Source of the DNA: an uncultured Clostridia bacterium
GTDB lineage: Bacteria; Bacillota; Clostridia; Christensenellales; Borkfalkiaceae
Assembly: GCA_944341075.1 (NCBI GenBank)
Contig: CALVLV010000002.1
Coordinates: forward strand, 53,973 to 117,972
Direction of reading: 5' to 3'
Length of the DNA stretch: 64,000 bases
Positions 1-8,659 of this stretch are shown piece by piece. Made by a program: the position numbers and the translations under genes. The notes beneath the pieces are model-generated. The model was given only the letters and a program-made list of their open reading frames with translations. It did not search any database and had not been told where the DNA came from. The stretch's first letter is position 1; each line of letters opens with the position of its first letter.

Positions 1-2
1 AC

Positions 3-1283
3 GAAGTCGCCGAAACGGGGCAGAAGAAGGGCATAGCCCTGGCCGCCGAAATGACGCAGTACATCCACACCATGGACGACCGCCCCGTCACCTGCGGCAT
101 AAACATATTCTTCAACCTTCTGTATTCGCTCGGCTTCGGCATCTACAGCGACAAAAAGGCCGACGCCGAAGTTGCCGCCAATAAAAAGAAAAAGAAGTCT
201 GTAGGCAGCGAATTTTTCAACGACCTTGCAGGCCTTCTGGGCGCCACTACCATGAAGGTGGGCGCCACCATGCCCGGCTGCAACGCCAAAACAAAGGACG
301 CCTTTGCCGCAATGGACGTGGCGGGCTATAACTACGGCATACTGCGCTACAAGGGCGACTTTAAGCGCCACCCTGACCGCGTTATACTGGGCAGCGAAAC
401 CTTCTGTTCGGACGCGCGCAAATTCTGGCTGACCGCTAAGGAGCACAACGCGCTCATCGGCGACTTCGTGTGGGCGGGCATCGACTACCTGGGCGAAGTT
501 GCCGTGGGCTCGTGGGAACATGCCGACTACGCCCCCGACTTCACCGGCGGCGCGGGCTGGGTGTCTGCCGGCAGCGGCAGGCTCGATCTTAACGGCAGGC
601 CGCTTGCAGAGGCGCTGTACACCCGCGTGGCGTTCGATATGGATCCCATCCGCGTAGGCGTCGTCCGCGCAGACAAGGCGTTTGAAAAACATTCGCCCTC
701 CGCGTGGAAGCTCTCGGGCGCGTGGGAAAGCTGGTCGTGGGACAACTGCGACGGCAAAAAGACGGTGGTGGAAGTTTACACTGCCTGCCCGCGCGCGGCG
801 GTATACATCAACGGCAAAAAGGTGGGCGAAAAGCGCGTAGGCAAAAACGCCCGCGCATACTTCAAGGTGACATATTCAAGCGGCGAGCTTGTTGCCGTCG
901 GACTGGATAAGTCTGGCAAAGAGGTGTGCCGCACCGCGCTCAAAAGCGCCGAAAAGCAGACAATGCTTTGCGCAAAGCCCGAACTTGACAGCATAGGTAG
1001 GGACGACCTTGCGTATGTAAGGCTGACTTATACCGATAAAAACGGCGTGTGGAAGCCGCTTGCCCGCGGCGACATAAAGGTAAGCGTTGAGGGCGGCGAG
1101 CTTTTGGCGCTCGGCCATGCATGCCCCTATAACGAAAATGGGTATTTGAACGACTACACCGATACTTACTTCGGCGAGGCGCTTGCCATAGTCCGCCCCG
1201 CACGTGACGCGGCCGAAATAGTGCTCAGCGCCGAAAGCCCCTACGGCAACGCCGTGGCGCGCGTGGGCATACAGGACAAATAA
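3..1283 (+). CDS. GH2 beta-galactosidase, C-terminal part (partial, runs off the left edge)
   Basis: This is the last 426 residues of a glycoside hydrolase family 2 enzyme that would release galactose from beta-galactosides. The reading frame is open from base 3, so the start lies outside the window. The catalytic nucleophile motif ILGSETFCSD is followed by IGDFVWAGIDYLGE, an arrangement typical of the DUF4982-containing GH2 beta-galactosidases. The next part (WESWSWD to about residue 300) matches the DUF4982 beta-sandwich with its YINGKKVGEK strand pair, and a further Ig-like domain closes the protein. No signal peptide can be assessed. Three Leloir-pathway genes follow on the same strand, so the released galactose is probably phosphorylated and converted immediately. 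Family call is firm; the substrate is inferred. Confidence 0.85.
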   Translation, partial: EVAETGQKKGIALAAEMTQYIHTMDDRPVTCGINIFFNLLYSLGFGIYSDKKADAEVAANKKKKKSVGSEFFNDLAGLLGATTMKVGATMPGCNAKTKDAFAAMDVAGYNYGILRYKGDFKRHPDRVILGSETFCSDARKFWLTAKEHNALIGDFVWAGIDYLGEVAVGSWEHADYAPDFTGGAGWVSAGSGRLDLNGRPLAEALYTRVAFDMDPIRVGVVRADKAFEKHSPSAWKLSGAWESWSWDNCDGKKTVVEVYTACPRAAVYINGKKVGEKRVGKNARAYFKVTYSSGELVAVGLDKSGKEVCRTALKSAEKQTMLCAKPELDSIGRDDLAYVRLTYTDKNGVWKPLARGDIKVSVEGGELLALGHACPYNENGYLNDYTDTYFGEALAIVRPARDAAEIVLSAESPYGNAVARVGIQDK

Positions 1284-1286
1284 AAC

Positions 1287-1348
1287 ATATATAGCGGCGG
1301 CGTTTTTATGCCGCTGTATAGCCGGGTGTTAAAATTACAGCACTCGGC
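1287..1348 (+). terminator. two adjacent hairpins after the GH2 gene
   Basis: An imperfect hairpin (TATATAGCGGC with GCCGCTGTATA) is followed directly by a second one (GCCGGGTGT with GCACTCGGC). Neither has a clear T-run, so they may be weak terminators, processing sites or mRNA 3'-end stabilisers rather than a full stop. No promoter is evident between here and galT. Confidence 0.4.
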
Positions 1349-1407
1349 TAAGGCCGTTATGCGCGGTTTTTGCATGGCGGCAACAAATAAACTTCAACGG
1401 AGCAGGC

Positions 1408-2868
1408 ATGAACGATTTAAGTGTTATTGTAGATAAGCTAACATGTTACGCCCGCAAAAATCTGGGCCTTTCCGCGGCGGACGAAATTTACGCCCGCAAC
1501 GCCGTGCTCGACGTGCTCGGCGCGCCCGACTATGCCTATACGGGCGCAACCTGCAGCGACAAAACGCCCGAAAAGTTGCTTGAAGAGCTGTCTTCCGTGT
1601 GCGAAAATATGGGCATATTTACCGCGGACGAGCGGGAGGAGTATGCCGACAGGGTGATGAACGCCCTTTCGCTCTCCCCGCAGAATGTGCGCATGCGGTT
1701 TGCGTGGCGCCTTAAAAACAGTTCAAAGTCGGCCACCGACTGGTTCTACGACTACTGCGTAAAGTGCGACTACGTAAAAAAGAGCAAGCTCGATAAGAAC
1801 CCCCGCTTTGAAGAGGGCGGGCTCATAGTCACCATAAACAAGGCCAAGCCCGAATTCCGCGACCCCAAAAAGGCGGCAAGCGGAAACGCGGTAAAGGGCG
1901 GCTACCCCAAGTGCGCCATCTGCCGCGAAAACGAGGGCTGCCCCGTGCGCAACAAGCGCACGCTGCGCACGGTAGATCTTACGCTGGATGGCGAAAAGTG
2001 GTTCTGGCAGTATTCGCCCTACGGCTACTTTTACCAGCACGGCATTGCAATAAACTGTCAGCACACCCCCATGCATGTGGACAGGAGCACCTTTGTAAAG
2101 CTTGCCGAATTTGTGGATATATTCCCGCACTACTTCATCGGCTGCAACGCGCCCCTTCCCCGCATAGGCGGCAGCGTGCTTGCGCACGACCACTTCCAGG
2201 GCGGCGGCGAGATCCTGCCCATGCACAGGGCCGTCGCGTGGCGCCGCATGGAGCGCAGCGGCTTTGAAGGCTTTGTTGAAATACTCGATTGGCCGGGCAC
2301 GGTAATACGCTTTATAAGCCGCAACAAACAGGCGCTCGCCGACGAATGTGAACGGCTGCGCGCAAAGTGGGTGGCATACTCCGCCCCCGAACTCGGCATA
2401 ATTGCGGAGGACGAACAGGGCGTGCACAACGCCGTAAGCCCCACCGTGATAAAAACGGGCCGCGGGTACGAAATGAACGTTATACTGCGCAGCAACATAA
2501 CAAGCGATACATATCCCGACGGCGTGTTCCACGCCCACCCCGAATTCCACTCCATAAAAAAGGAGTCCATCGGCCTTATAGAGGCGCAGGGGCTGTTCAT
2601 TCTCCCTGGCAGGCTGGAGGGCGAGCTGAAGGAGGTAGAGGGGTACATAGAGCGCGGCGAGGCGCTGCCCGAAGGGCTTTTACAGTTCTCGCTGGTGTAT
2701 GAAGAGGCAAAGCAGCTCTACAATGCGTCCCCTGCAGAGGGCGCGGCTGCGGCCATCAGGCGCGAACTGGGCAGCATCTGCGGCCGCATACTTGAAAACA
2801 CCGCCGTGTTCAAGGACAGGCAGCTTACTGTAAACTTTATGGAGGAGCTTGGCTTTTACTTAAAATGA
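1408..2868 (+). CDS. galT: UTP-hexose-1-phosphate uridylyltransferase, Firmicutes type
   Basis: At 486 residues this is the long GalT type of low-GC Gram-positives, which exchanges UMP between UDP-glucose and galactose 1-phosphate. The nucleotidyl-transfer region around IGGSVLAHDHFQGG (near residue 255) has a His-x-His arrangement typical of the family, and a Cys-rich stretch (YPKCAICRENEGCP, near residue 167) is also seen. The ATG at 1408 follows GGAG within ACGGAGCAGGC. The stop overlaps the galK start by four bases (ATGA), which indicates translational coupling. With galK and galM it forms a Leloir operon behind a GH2 enzyme; the fourth Leloir gene, galE, is not in this window. Confidence 0.93.
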   Translation: MNDLSVIVDKLTCYARKNLGLSAADEIYARNAVLDVLGAPDYAYTGATCSDKTPEKLLEELSSVCENMGIFTADEREEYADRVMNALSLSPQNVRMRFAWRLKNSSKSATDWFYDYCVKCDYVKKSKLDKNPRFEEGGLIVTINKAKPEFRDPKKAASGNAVKGGYPKCAICRENEGCPVRNKRTLRTVDLTLDGEKWFWQYSPYGYFYQHGIAINCQHTPMHVDRSTFVKLAEFVDIFPHYFIGCNAPLPRIGGSVLAHDHFQGGGEILPMHRAVAWRRMERSGFEGFVEILDWPGTVIRFISRNKQALADECERLRAKWVAYSAPELGIIAEDEQGVHNAVSPTVIKTGRGYEMNVILRSNITSDTYPDGVFHAHPEFHSIKKESIGLIEAQGLFILPGRLEGELKEVEGYIERGEALPEGLLQFSLVYEEAKQLYNASPAEGAAAAIRRELGSICGRILENTAVFKDRQLTVNFMEELGFYLK

Positions 2869-3986
2869 ATACTCAGGACTACATGTACAAAGTCGCCGCG
2901 TCGGGGCGCGTTAATATAATAGGCGAGCACATAGATTACTGCGGCGGCAAGGTCATGCCCGCGGCGCTTTCGCTAAAAAATACGGTATATATCCGCCCCA
3001 ACGGCACCAACAAAATAAATTTAAGCTGGACTACCCTGCCCGATACCGTCAGCCTCGATATAGAAAACCTTGAAAATTACAGGCACCTTAAATACGGCAA
3101 CTACCAGGCGGGCAGCGCGCTTTTGTGGCGGCAGGCGGGGCACAAACTTGTCGGCTGCGACATGCTGCAGGACTGCAAGGTGCCATTCGGCAGCGGGCTT
3201 TCGTCCTCTGCCGCCATAGAAGTTTCCACCATAGCCGCGCTGGCAACGGTCGCGGGCGAACAGTTCGACAATGCAGAGGTGGCGCTCGTCGCCCAGAAGG
3301 CGGAAAGGGAGTATGCCGGCGTAAACTGCGGCATAATGGATCAGTATGCCTCGGCGTGCGGCAAAAAGGGCATGTCAATGCTGCTCGACTGCAAAACGCT
3401 TGAGTGCGAGTACCTGCCTATGGAGCTTGGCGGCTATTCGATGGTGCTCACCGACTGCTGCAAGCCGCACAGCCTTGCGGACGGCAAATATAACGAACGC
3501 CGCAGCGAAACGGAGGAGGCGCTTAAAATACTGCAGAAGAGCCTTAACATAACCTGCCTTGCCGACCTTACCCCCGTGCAGTTTGCGCAGTGCAGCCACA
3601 TGCTGCCAAAGGTGCTTAAAATGCGCGCCGAACACGTGGTAAACGAATGTGCCCGCGTAAAAACGGCCGAACAGGCACTACGCGCGGGTAACATAGAGCT
3701 TTTGGGCAGGCTTATAAACCAGTCGCACGCCTCGCTCAAAAACCTGTACCAGACCACGGGCTTCGAGCCGGACGTGCTTGCGGAGGCGGCGCAGAATTAC
3801 CCCGCCTGCATAGGTTCGCGCCTCACGGGCGGTGGCTTCGGCGGGTGCACCATCTCGCTTGTAAAAACAGAATGCGTGGACGAATTTACCGACTATCTGC
3901 TCAAGGTCTACGAGCGCCGCACCGGCTATCACGCCAAGTGCTACAGCGCCGACATAGACGACGGCATAACGATAGAAAAGTTATGA
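2865..3986 (+). CDS. galK: galactokinase
   Basis: This GHMP-family kinase of 373 residues phosphorylates galactose at C1 using ATP. The substrate signature near the N terminus reads GRVNIIGEHIDYCGG (family consensus GRVNLIGEHTDYN), the phosphate-binding GHMP motif is PFGSGLSSSAAIE near residue 110, and the C-terminal glycine-rich motif is TGGGFGGCTIS near residue 328. Length and motif order are normal. It overlaps galT by four bases at its start and galM by four bases at its end, so the three genes are almost certainly one mRNA. The only small oddity is Ile for the usual Thr in GEHTDY. Confidence 0.93.
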   Translation: MNTQDYMYKVAASGRVNIIGEHIDYCGGKVMPAALSLKNTVYIRPNGTNKINLSWTTLPDTVSLDIENLENYRHLKYGNYQAGSALLWRQAGHKLVGCDMLQDCKVPFGSGLSSSAAIEVSTIAALATVAGEQFDNAEVALVAQKAEREYAGVNCGIMDQYASACGKKGMSMLLDCKTLECEYLPMELGGYSMVLTDCCKPHSLADGKYNERRSETEEALKILQKSLNITCLADLTPVQFAQCSHMLPKVLKMRAEHVVNECARVKTAEQALRAGNIELLGRLINQSHASLKNLYQTTGFEPDVLAEAAQNYPACIGSRLTGGGFGGCTISLVKTECVDEFTDYLLKVYERRTGYHAKCYSADIDDGITIEKL

Positions 3987-4972
3987 TGAACGGCACATAC
4001 TGCGGGCGCAATGCGTCCGTTACCGAGCTCAAGTCGCAAAAACTGCGCGTGGGGCTCACCGACTTCGGCGCGGGCATAAACTATATATCCGTTAACACCC
4101 CCTCGGGGTGGGTTCAGGTCTGCCTCGGGTTCGACGATATCGCCGAATACGTTGCAAGCGGCACATACAGCGGCGCAACGGTGGGCAGGGTGGCAAACCG
4201 CATAGGCGGCGCACGCTTTGTTTTGGGTGGCAGAAAATATTCCCTTTCGCAAAACGACGGCGGCAATTGCCTTCACGGCGGCGAATACGGCTTTGATAAA
4301 AAATTTTTTGCCGCACAGTCGTTTGATAGTGCTGTGGAGTTTGTCTGCACGAGCGCCGACGGCGAAATGGGCTTTCCCGGCAACCTCACGCTGCGCGTGC
4401 GTTACGAACTTGATGGCGGCGCCCTTACCGTAAGGTATACAGCTTGGAGCGATAAAGATACGCTGTGGGCGCCTACATGCCATGCGTACTTTAATTTAAA
4501 CGGTGCAGGCAGCGGCGATTGCCTGGGCAATATGCTTAAAATAAATGCAGACAGCTACACACCTATAGGCGACGGCCTTGTGCCCACGGGCAAAGTTGCC
4601 CCCGTTGCCGGCACGCCGTTTGACTTTACATCTTTTTCTCCGATAGGCGCGCGCATAGGTGCGGAGGACGGGCAGCTCAAGCTTGCGGGCGGCTACGACC
4701 ACAACTTTGTGCTCCGCGGCGGACATGCCGCCACCGCGCGCGGCGATAAAAGCGGCATAGTGCTGGACGTATACACCGATATGCCGGGCCTTCAGCTTTA
4801 CAGCGGCAACTTTTTAAAGGGCCGCGCGGCGTGCGGTGAGCTCTTCCCCCGCTCGGGCTTTGCGCTCGAGCCGCAGTATTTCCCCAACGCAGTCAACACG
4901 CCCGGCTTTGATGCCCCCGTTCTGCGCGCGGGCGAACAGAAGACGCACTATATAAGGTATATATTCGGGTGA
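3983..4972 (+). CDS. galM: aldose 1-epimerase (galactose mutarotase)
   Basis: The protein (329 residues) interconverts alpha and beta anomers of galactose so that beta-galactosidase product becomes a GalK substrate. Family marks are the GATVGRVANRIGGARF region, the NDGGNCLHGG segment and WAPTCHAYFNLNG, which carry the arginine and histidines used in catalysis and sugar binding. I place the start at the first ATG of ATGATGA, overlapping the galK stop; a longer frame upstream lies wholly inside galK and is not plausible. The tga stop sits inside a hairpin with a T-rich tail (4961-4993), so transcription may drop after galM. Confidence 0.9.
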   Translation: MMNGTYCGRNASVTELKSQKLRVGLTDFGAGINYISVNTPSGWVQVCLGFDDIAEYVASGTYSGATVGRVANRIGGARFVLGGRKYSLSQNDGGNCLHGGEYGFDKKFFAAQSFDSAVEFVCTSADGEMGFPGNLTLRVRYELDGGALTVRYTAWSDKDTLWAPTCHAYFNLNGAGSGDCLGNMLKINADSYTPIGDGLVPTGKVAPVAGTPFDFTSFSPIGARIGAEDGQLKLAGGYDHNFVLRGGHAATARGDKSGIVLDVYTDMPGLQLYSGNFLKGRAACGELFPRSGFALEPQYFPNAVNTPGFDAPVLRAGEQKTHYIRYIFG

Positions 4973-4993
4973 TTTTGCCCGAATATTTTAATA
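4961..4993 (+). terminator. hairpin terminator spanning the galM stop codon
   Basis: ATATTCGGG and CCCGAATAT form a nine-base-pair stem around an eight-base loop and are followed by TTTTAATA. The stop codon of galM lies in the loop. Three bases further starts the dehydratase gene, which lacks a Shine-Dalgarno sequence, so the hairpin could reduce expression of that gene relative to galTKM. Confidence 0.6.
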
Positions 4994-4996
4994 GTC

Positions 4997-6022
4997 ATGG
5001 AAATTTTAATAACGGGCGGCGCGGGTTTTATAGGCAGTCATTTTGCAGACTACATGTTGCGCAGTTACCCCAATGACCGCATAGTATGCCTTGATAAACT
5101 AACTTATGCGGGCAATATGCATAACCTTGAAGGCGCGCTTGAAAATAAAAATTTTACCTTTGTGTGCGGCGACATCGCCGATGAAGGGGCGGTGGAAAAG
5201 CTGTTCTGTTCGCACAGCTTCGGCATGGTTATAAACTTTGCCGCCGAAAGCCATGTAGACAGGAGCATTGCAGACGCCGCGCCCTTTATACGCACCAACG
5301 TTGCGGGCGTGCAGACCCTTCTTTCGGCATGCGTGCGCCACAATGTCGCGCGCTTTCATCACATCTCCACAGACGAGGTGTACGGCGACATGCCGTTTGA
5401 TGACGAGGTTACAAAGTTCGGTGAAAACAGCCCCCTCAGGCCCTCCAGTCCGTATGCGGCAAGCAAGGCGGCCGCCGACCTGTTGGTTGGGGCATATTGC
5501 CGCACGTACGGACTTTTTGCCACCCTTTCGCGCTGTGCAAACAACTACGGCGGCAGGCAGTTTCCCGAAAAGCTCATCCCCGTATGCATATCGCGTGCCC
5601 TGAATAATTTGCCTGTCCCCGTATACGGCAGCGGCCAAAACGTGCGCGAATGGCTTGACGTGTACGACCATTGCCGCGCCATAGATCTCATTCTGCAAAA
5701 GGGAACGGCGGGGCAAGTTTACAACGTAGGCAGCGGCGAGTGCCTCAGCAACAATGCGCTTGTGGGCGATATCCTCGGCATCCTCGGCAAAAGCCGCTCG
5801 CTCATAGAATACGTCCCCGACCGCATGGGGCACGACAGGCGCTATTGCACAGACAGTTCAATGCTCCGCGCCCTCGGCTGGCGTCCGCAGGTAACGCTTG
5901 CGCAGGGGCTTGCCCGCACGGTGCGCTGGTATGTTGAAAATAAACGTTGGCTGGAGTGCGTTTTAAGCGGCGAATATTTAAAAAACAACGCGCACTATGC
6001 CGCAACCAACAGCATTAAGTGA
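4997..6022 (+). CDS. rfbB: dTDP-glucose 4,6-dehydratase family (RmlB-like)
   Basis: An extended SDR enzyme of 341 residues with N-terminal TGGAGFIGSH Rossmann motif, DKLTYAGN after beta-2, and the active-site set HHISTDEVYGD plus SPYAASK (Tyr and Lys). The Thr-Asp-Glu triad in STDE is what separates 4,6-dehydratases from the epimerase GalE, and GHDRRY near the C terminus also fits RmlB. It would dehydrate a nucleoside-diphosphoglucose to the 4-keto-6-deoxy sugar. It follows galM by 24 bases without a recognisable ribosome-binding site. No rmlA, rmlC or rmlD is nearby, so the donor sugar and the end product are open. It sits where a galE might be expected. Confidence 0.85.
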   Translation: MEILITGGAGFIGSHFADYMLRSYPNDRIVCLDKLTYAGNMHNLEGALENKNFTFVCGDIADEGAVEKLFCSHSFGMVINFAAESHVDRSIADAAPFIRTNVAGVQTLLSACVRHNVARFHHISTDEVYGDMPFDDEVTKFGENSPLRPSSPYAASKAAADLLVGAYCRTYGLFATLSRCANNYGGRQFPEKLIPVCISRALNNLPVPVYGSGQNVREWLDVYDHCRAIDLILQKGTAGQVYNVGSGECLSNNALVGDILGILGKSRSLIEYVPDRMGHDRRYCTDSSMLRALGWRPQVTLAQGLARTVRWYVENKRWLECVLSGEYLKNNAHYAATNSIK

Positions 6023-6051
6023 ATAAAAATGCTCTTTTTTGCCGTCGGGCG

Positions 6052-6080
6052 TTGACCCGTCGGCTTATTTGTTGTATTAT
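6052..6080 (+). promoter_or_regulatory. sigma-A-type promoter of the aldo/keto reductase gene
   Basis: TTGACC (6052-6057), 17 bases, TATTAT (6075-6080). The predicted transcript begins near 6087, which supports the ATG at 6126 rather than an upstream in-frame start. Confidence 0.75.
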
Positions 6081-6125
6081 ATTTGTAGTCGGGCGACCGA
6101 GTGTATAACGATTACGGGTGTCACC

Positions 6126-7085
6126 ATGCAATACGGAAAAATAGAGGGGCTTGAAAAGCCCGTTTCAAAAATAATATGCGGCACGGCCTCCGCGCCGCTC
6201 AACGGCGGCAAAGACTGCACCGCGCTGCTCGAAGGCATTTTTGCCCTTGGCGTAAACACCTTCGATACCGCAAGGGTATACGGCGGGGCAGAGCGCACTC
6301 TGGGCAGGTGGCTGCAAAACAGCGGCAGGCGCAACGGGGCGGTAATAATTTCAAAGTGCTGCCATCCCGACATTTTCGGGCGCAAAAGGGTCAATGTGCG
6401 CGCAATGCGCGCCGACCTCGGCCGCACCCTGCGCATGCTTTGCACTGACTATGCAGACGTGTACCTTCTCCACCGCGACGACCGCGGTGTGCCCGTCGGC
6501 CCGCTCGTGGAGGAGTTCAACGCCATGCACGCGGCGGGCAAAGTGCGCGCCTTCGGCGGCTCTAACTGGTCGCATGAACGGGTGGAGGAGGCCAACGAAT
6601 ACGCCTATGCGCACGGCCTTGTTCCGTTTACGGTTACATGCCCCAACTTCAGCCTTGCCGAACAAGTGGGCGACCTGTGGGGCGGCGGAGTAAGCATTTC
6701 GGGCGCGGCGGGCGCGGAAGCGCGCGTTTACTATGCTCAAAGGAGCGTCGCCGTGGTGGCGTACTCTTCGCTGGCGCGCGGGCTGCTCTCGGGCAAAGTC
6801 GTGCCGGACGGCTCCAACGCGCTTAAGGTGCTTGATAAGTTTGCCGTAAAGGGCTATTACAGCAAAGAAAATCTCGCCTGCCTTGAAAGGTGCGCAAAGG
6901 TGGCTGAAAACCGCGGCGCGTCGGTTGCACAGGTCGCGCTTGCCTACGTTATGTGCAGCGGCATGAACGCCTTTGCCGTGGTAAGCTGTTCGTCCGCCGC
7001 GCGCATGCGGCAAAACTGCGCCGCGGCGGAGATATCTCTCTCCGCGGAAGAGATAGCCTTCCTTGAAGGCGTTCAGTCCCGATAG
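6126..7085 (+). CDS. aldo/keto reductase
   Basis: A 319-residue NADPH-dependent oxidoreductase of the AKR (beta/alpha)8 family. The catalytic Asp and Tyr are in FDTARVYGG (near residue 46), Lys in IISKCCHP and His in YLLHRDD (near residue 114). FGGSNW and VVAYSSLARGLLSG continue the barrel and cofactor site. Start chosen at 6126 because the promoter at 6052-6080 would place the transcript start after the only upstream alternative. The SDR gene follows after 37 bases and is probably cotranscribed. The physiological substrate cannot be told from sequence. Confidence 0.85.
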   Translation: MQYGKIEGLEKPVSKIICGTASAPLNGGKDCTALLEGIFALGVNTFDTARVYGGAERTLGRWLQNSGRRNGAVIISKCCHPDIFGRKRVNVRAMRADLGRTLRMLCTDYADVYLLHRDDRGVPVGPLVEEFNAMHAAGKVRAFGGSNWSHERVEEANEYAYAHGLVPFTVTCPNFSLAEQVGDLWGGGVSISGAAGAEARVYYAQRSVAVVAYSSLARGLLSGKVVPDGSNALKVLDKFAVKGYYSKENLACLERCAKVAENRGASVAQVALAYVMCSGMNAFAVVSCSSAARMRQNCAAAEISLSAEEIAFLEGVQSR

Positions 7086-7122
7086 CGGCGCCTTCTGCTT
7101 TTTATACCATGTGGTGGTTTGT

Positions 7123-7917
7123 ATGAATAAGTTTAAAGATAAAGTAGTTGTTATAACGGGTGCAACTTCGGGCATAGGCAGGGAGTGCGCCGCGCAGTTT
7201 GCCGCACGGGGCGCAAAGGTAGTCAGTCTTGCCCGCCATGAAAGCGGCGAATATTTCAGCGTGTGTGCAGACATTTCTGACGAGGCCGCGGTAAACGCCG
7301 CCGTCGCCCGCGTTACAGAGCAGTTCGGCACTATAGACATACTTGTAAACAACGCCGGGTTCGGCATATCGGGCGCCATAGAAAATACTTCCGACGAAGA
7401 CGCCCGCCGCATATTCGACGTAAACTTTTTCGGCACGCTCAACCTTATAAAGGCGGTGGTGCCCGTAATGCGCAGGGGCGGTGGCGGCAGCATAGTCAAC
7501 ATAAGTTCGGTCGCGGGCGAACTTGCCATACCCTTCCAGTCGTTTTACTCTGCCACCAAGGCGGCGGTATGTTCGCTGAGCGCCGCCCTCCGCAACGAGG
7601 TTGCGCCCTTCAACATAAGGGTAAGTGCCGTGCTCCCCGGCGACGTAAATACGGGGTTCACCTCCGCGCGCCGCAAAAACAGCGCCGACGACCCCGCCTA
7701 TGGCGACAGGGTTGCCCGCGCCGTGGCAGCCATGGAGCGCGACGAGCAGAACGGCATGCCGCCTGCAGTGGTGGCGCGCGCCGTGCTCAGGTGCGCGGCG
7801 GCCAAGCGCCCTCCCGTACAGGTCTCTGCGGGCGTTAAGTACGGGCTGTTCCTCTTTCTCGCCAAACTGCTGCCCCTCCGCCTTGTAAACTACATACTAG
7901 GAAAAATGTATTCCTGA
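7123..7917 (+). CDS. short-chain dehydrogenase/reductase
   Basis: A classical SDR of 264 residues: TGATSGIG cofactor motif near residue 12, NNAGFG near residue 83, catalytic Ser in NISSVAG and the YSATK Tyr/Lys pair near residue 147. The C-terminal part (GLFLFLAKLLPLRLVNYILG) is hydrophobic and could touch the membrane. Start is the ATG preceding NKFKDKVVVITG. The reaction is an NAD(P)-linked alcohol/ketone interconversion of unknown substrate. The gene is followed by the strong promoter of the next unit. Confidence 0.85.
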   Translation: MNKFKDKVVVITGATSGIGRECAAQFAARGAKVVSLARHESGEYFSVCADISDEAAVNAAVARVTEQFGTIDILVNNAGFGISGAIENTSDEDARRIFDVNFFGTLNLIKAVVPVMRRGGGGSIVNISSVAGELAIPFQSFYSATKAAVCSLSAALRNEVAPFNIRVSAVLPGDVNTGFTSARRKNSADDPAYGDRVARAVAAMERDEQNGMPPAVVARAVLRCAAAKRPPVQVSAGVKYGLFLFLAKLLPLRLVNYILGKMYS

Positions 7918-7964
7918 ACGCGGCCCTCTGCGCCAACCCTTACGCCTTTGTACCCCTGTCGGGG

Positions 7965-7993
7965 TTGACAAATTTTTTGCCGTTTAATATAAT
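7965..7993 (+). promoter_or_regulatory. consensus sigma-A promoter for the LOG-family gene
   Basis: TTGACA (7965-7970), 17 bases, TATAAT (7988-7993): a perfect match to the vegetative consensus, suggesting strong expression of the two genes downstream. Confidence 0.85.
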
Positions 7994-8063
7994 AAAAGGG
8001 TAGTGTGTTTAAAATAATATTAAAGGTGGTTTTGACTATCCACATTTCAAGGAATCACAGGTT

Positions 8064-8648
8064 ATGAAGATCTGCATTTTCGGCGCGTCCAGCGCCGGTA
8101 TAGAAGATGTGTATATAAAGGCGGTTGAAAGCCTTGCCGAAAATATGGCAAGGCGCGGCCATTCGCTGGTGTTCGGTGCGGGCGCAACGGGCGCAATGGG
8201 CGCGGCGGCGCGCGGAACAAAGCGCGGCGGCGGGTATATCCACGGCGTCATCCCCGATTTTTTCCGTGAAGAGGGGGTGGAAAAGATATACGACGGCTGC
8301 GATCTGCTCACATTTACAGATACAATGGCCCAGCGCAAGACCATGATGGAAGACCTTGCCGACGCCTTTATAATCGCCCCCGGCGGCATAGGCACGCTGG
8401 AAGAGTTTTTTGAAGTTATAACTTTAAAGCAGCTTGGCAGGCACAATAAGGCCGTGGCAATGTACAACGTGAACGGATATTTCGACACCATGGAAAAGTT
8501 TATGGCAGAAATGGCGCAAAAAAATTTCCTCGCCCAGGCGTGCCGCTCCATGTATAAGTATTTCACCGATGAAGACGAGCTTTTAGACTACATTCAAAGC
8601 TACAGCCCCGAGTCCACGCCCTGGCGCGTGCTTAAAAGGGTAGACTGA
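8064..8648 (+). CDS. LOG-family protein (TIGR00730 Rossmann fold), putative nucleoside-monophosphate phosphoribohydrolase
   Basis: The 194-residue protein carries the family signature PGGIGTLEEFFE near residue 110, preceded by the MAQRKTMMEDLADAF helix. Members were long misnamed lysine decarboxylases; characterised ones cleave N6-modified AMP to the free base and ribose 5-phosphate. The N-terminal ICIFGASSAG strand-loop is the nucleotide-binding start of the fold. It lies behind a consensus promoter and 11 bases before a phosphatase gene, so the two form a small operon. The in vivo substrate in bacteria is uncertain. Confidence 0.85.
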   Translation: MKICIFGASSAGIEDVYIKAVESLAENMARRGHSLVFGAGATGAMGAAARGTKRGGGYIHGVIPDFFREEGVEKIYDGCDLLTFTDTMAQRKTMMEDLADAFIIAPGGIGTLEEFFEVITLKQLGRHNKAVAMYNVNGYFDTMEKFMAEMAQKNFLAQACRSMYKYFTDEDELLDYIQSYSPESTPWRVLKRVD

Positions 8649-8659
8649 GGGGCCGCGCG

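Noticed and set aside
6351-7529. A 392-codon minus-strand frame across the aldo/keto reductase and SDR genes
   Set aside because: It overlaps two clear enzymes completely and shows no domain.
8064-8648. Naming the LOG-family protein lysine decarboxylase
   Set aside because: PGGxGTxxE proteins of this size are phosphoribohydrolase-like; the decarboxylase name is a historical misannotation.
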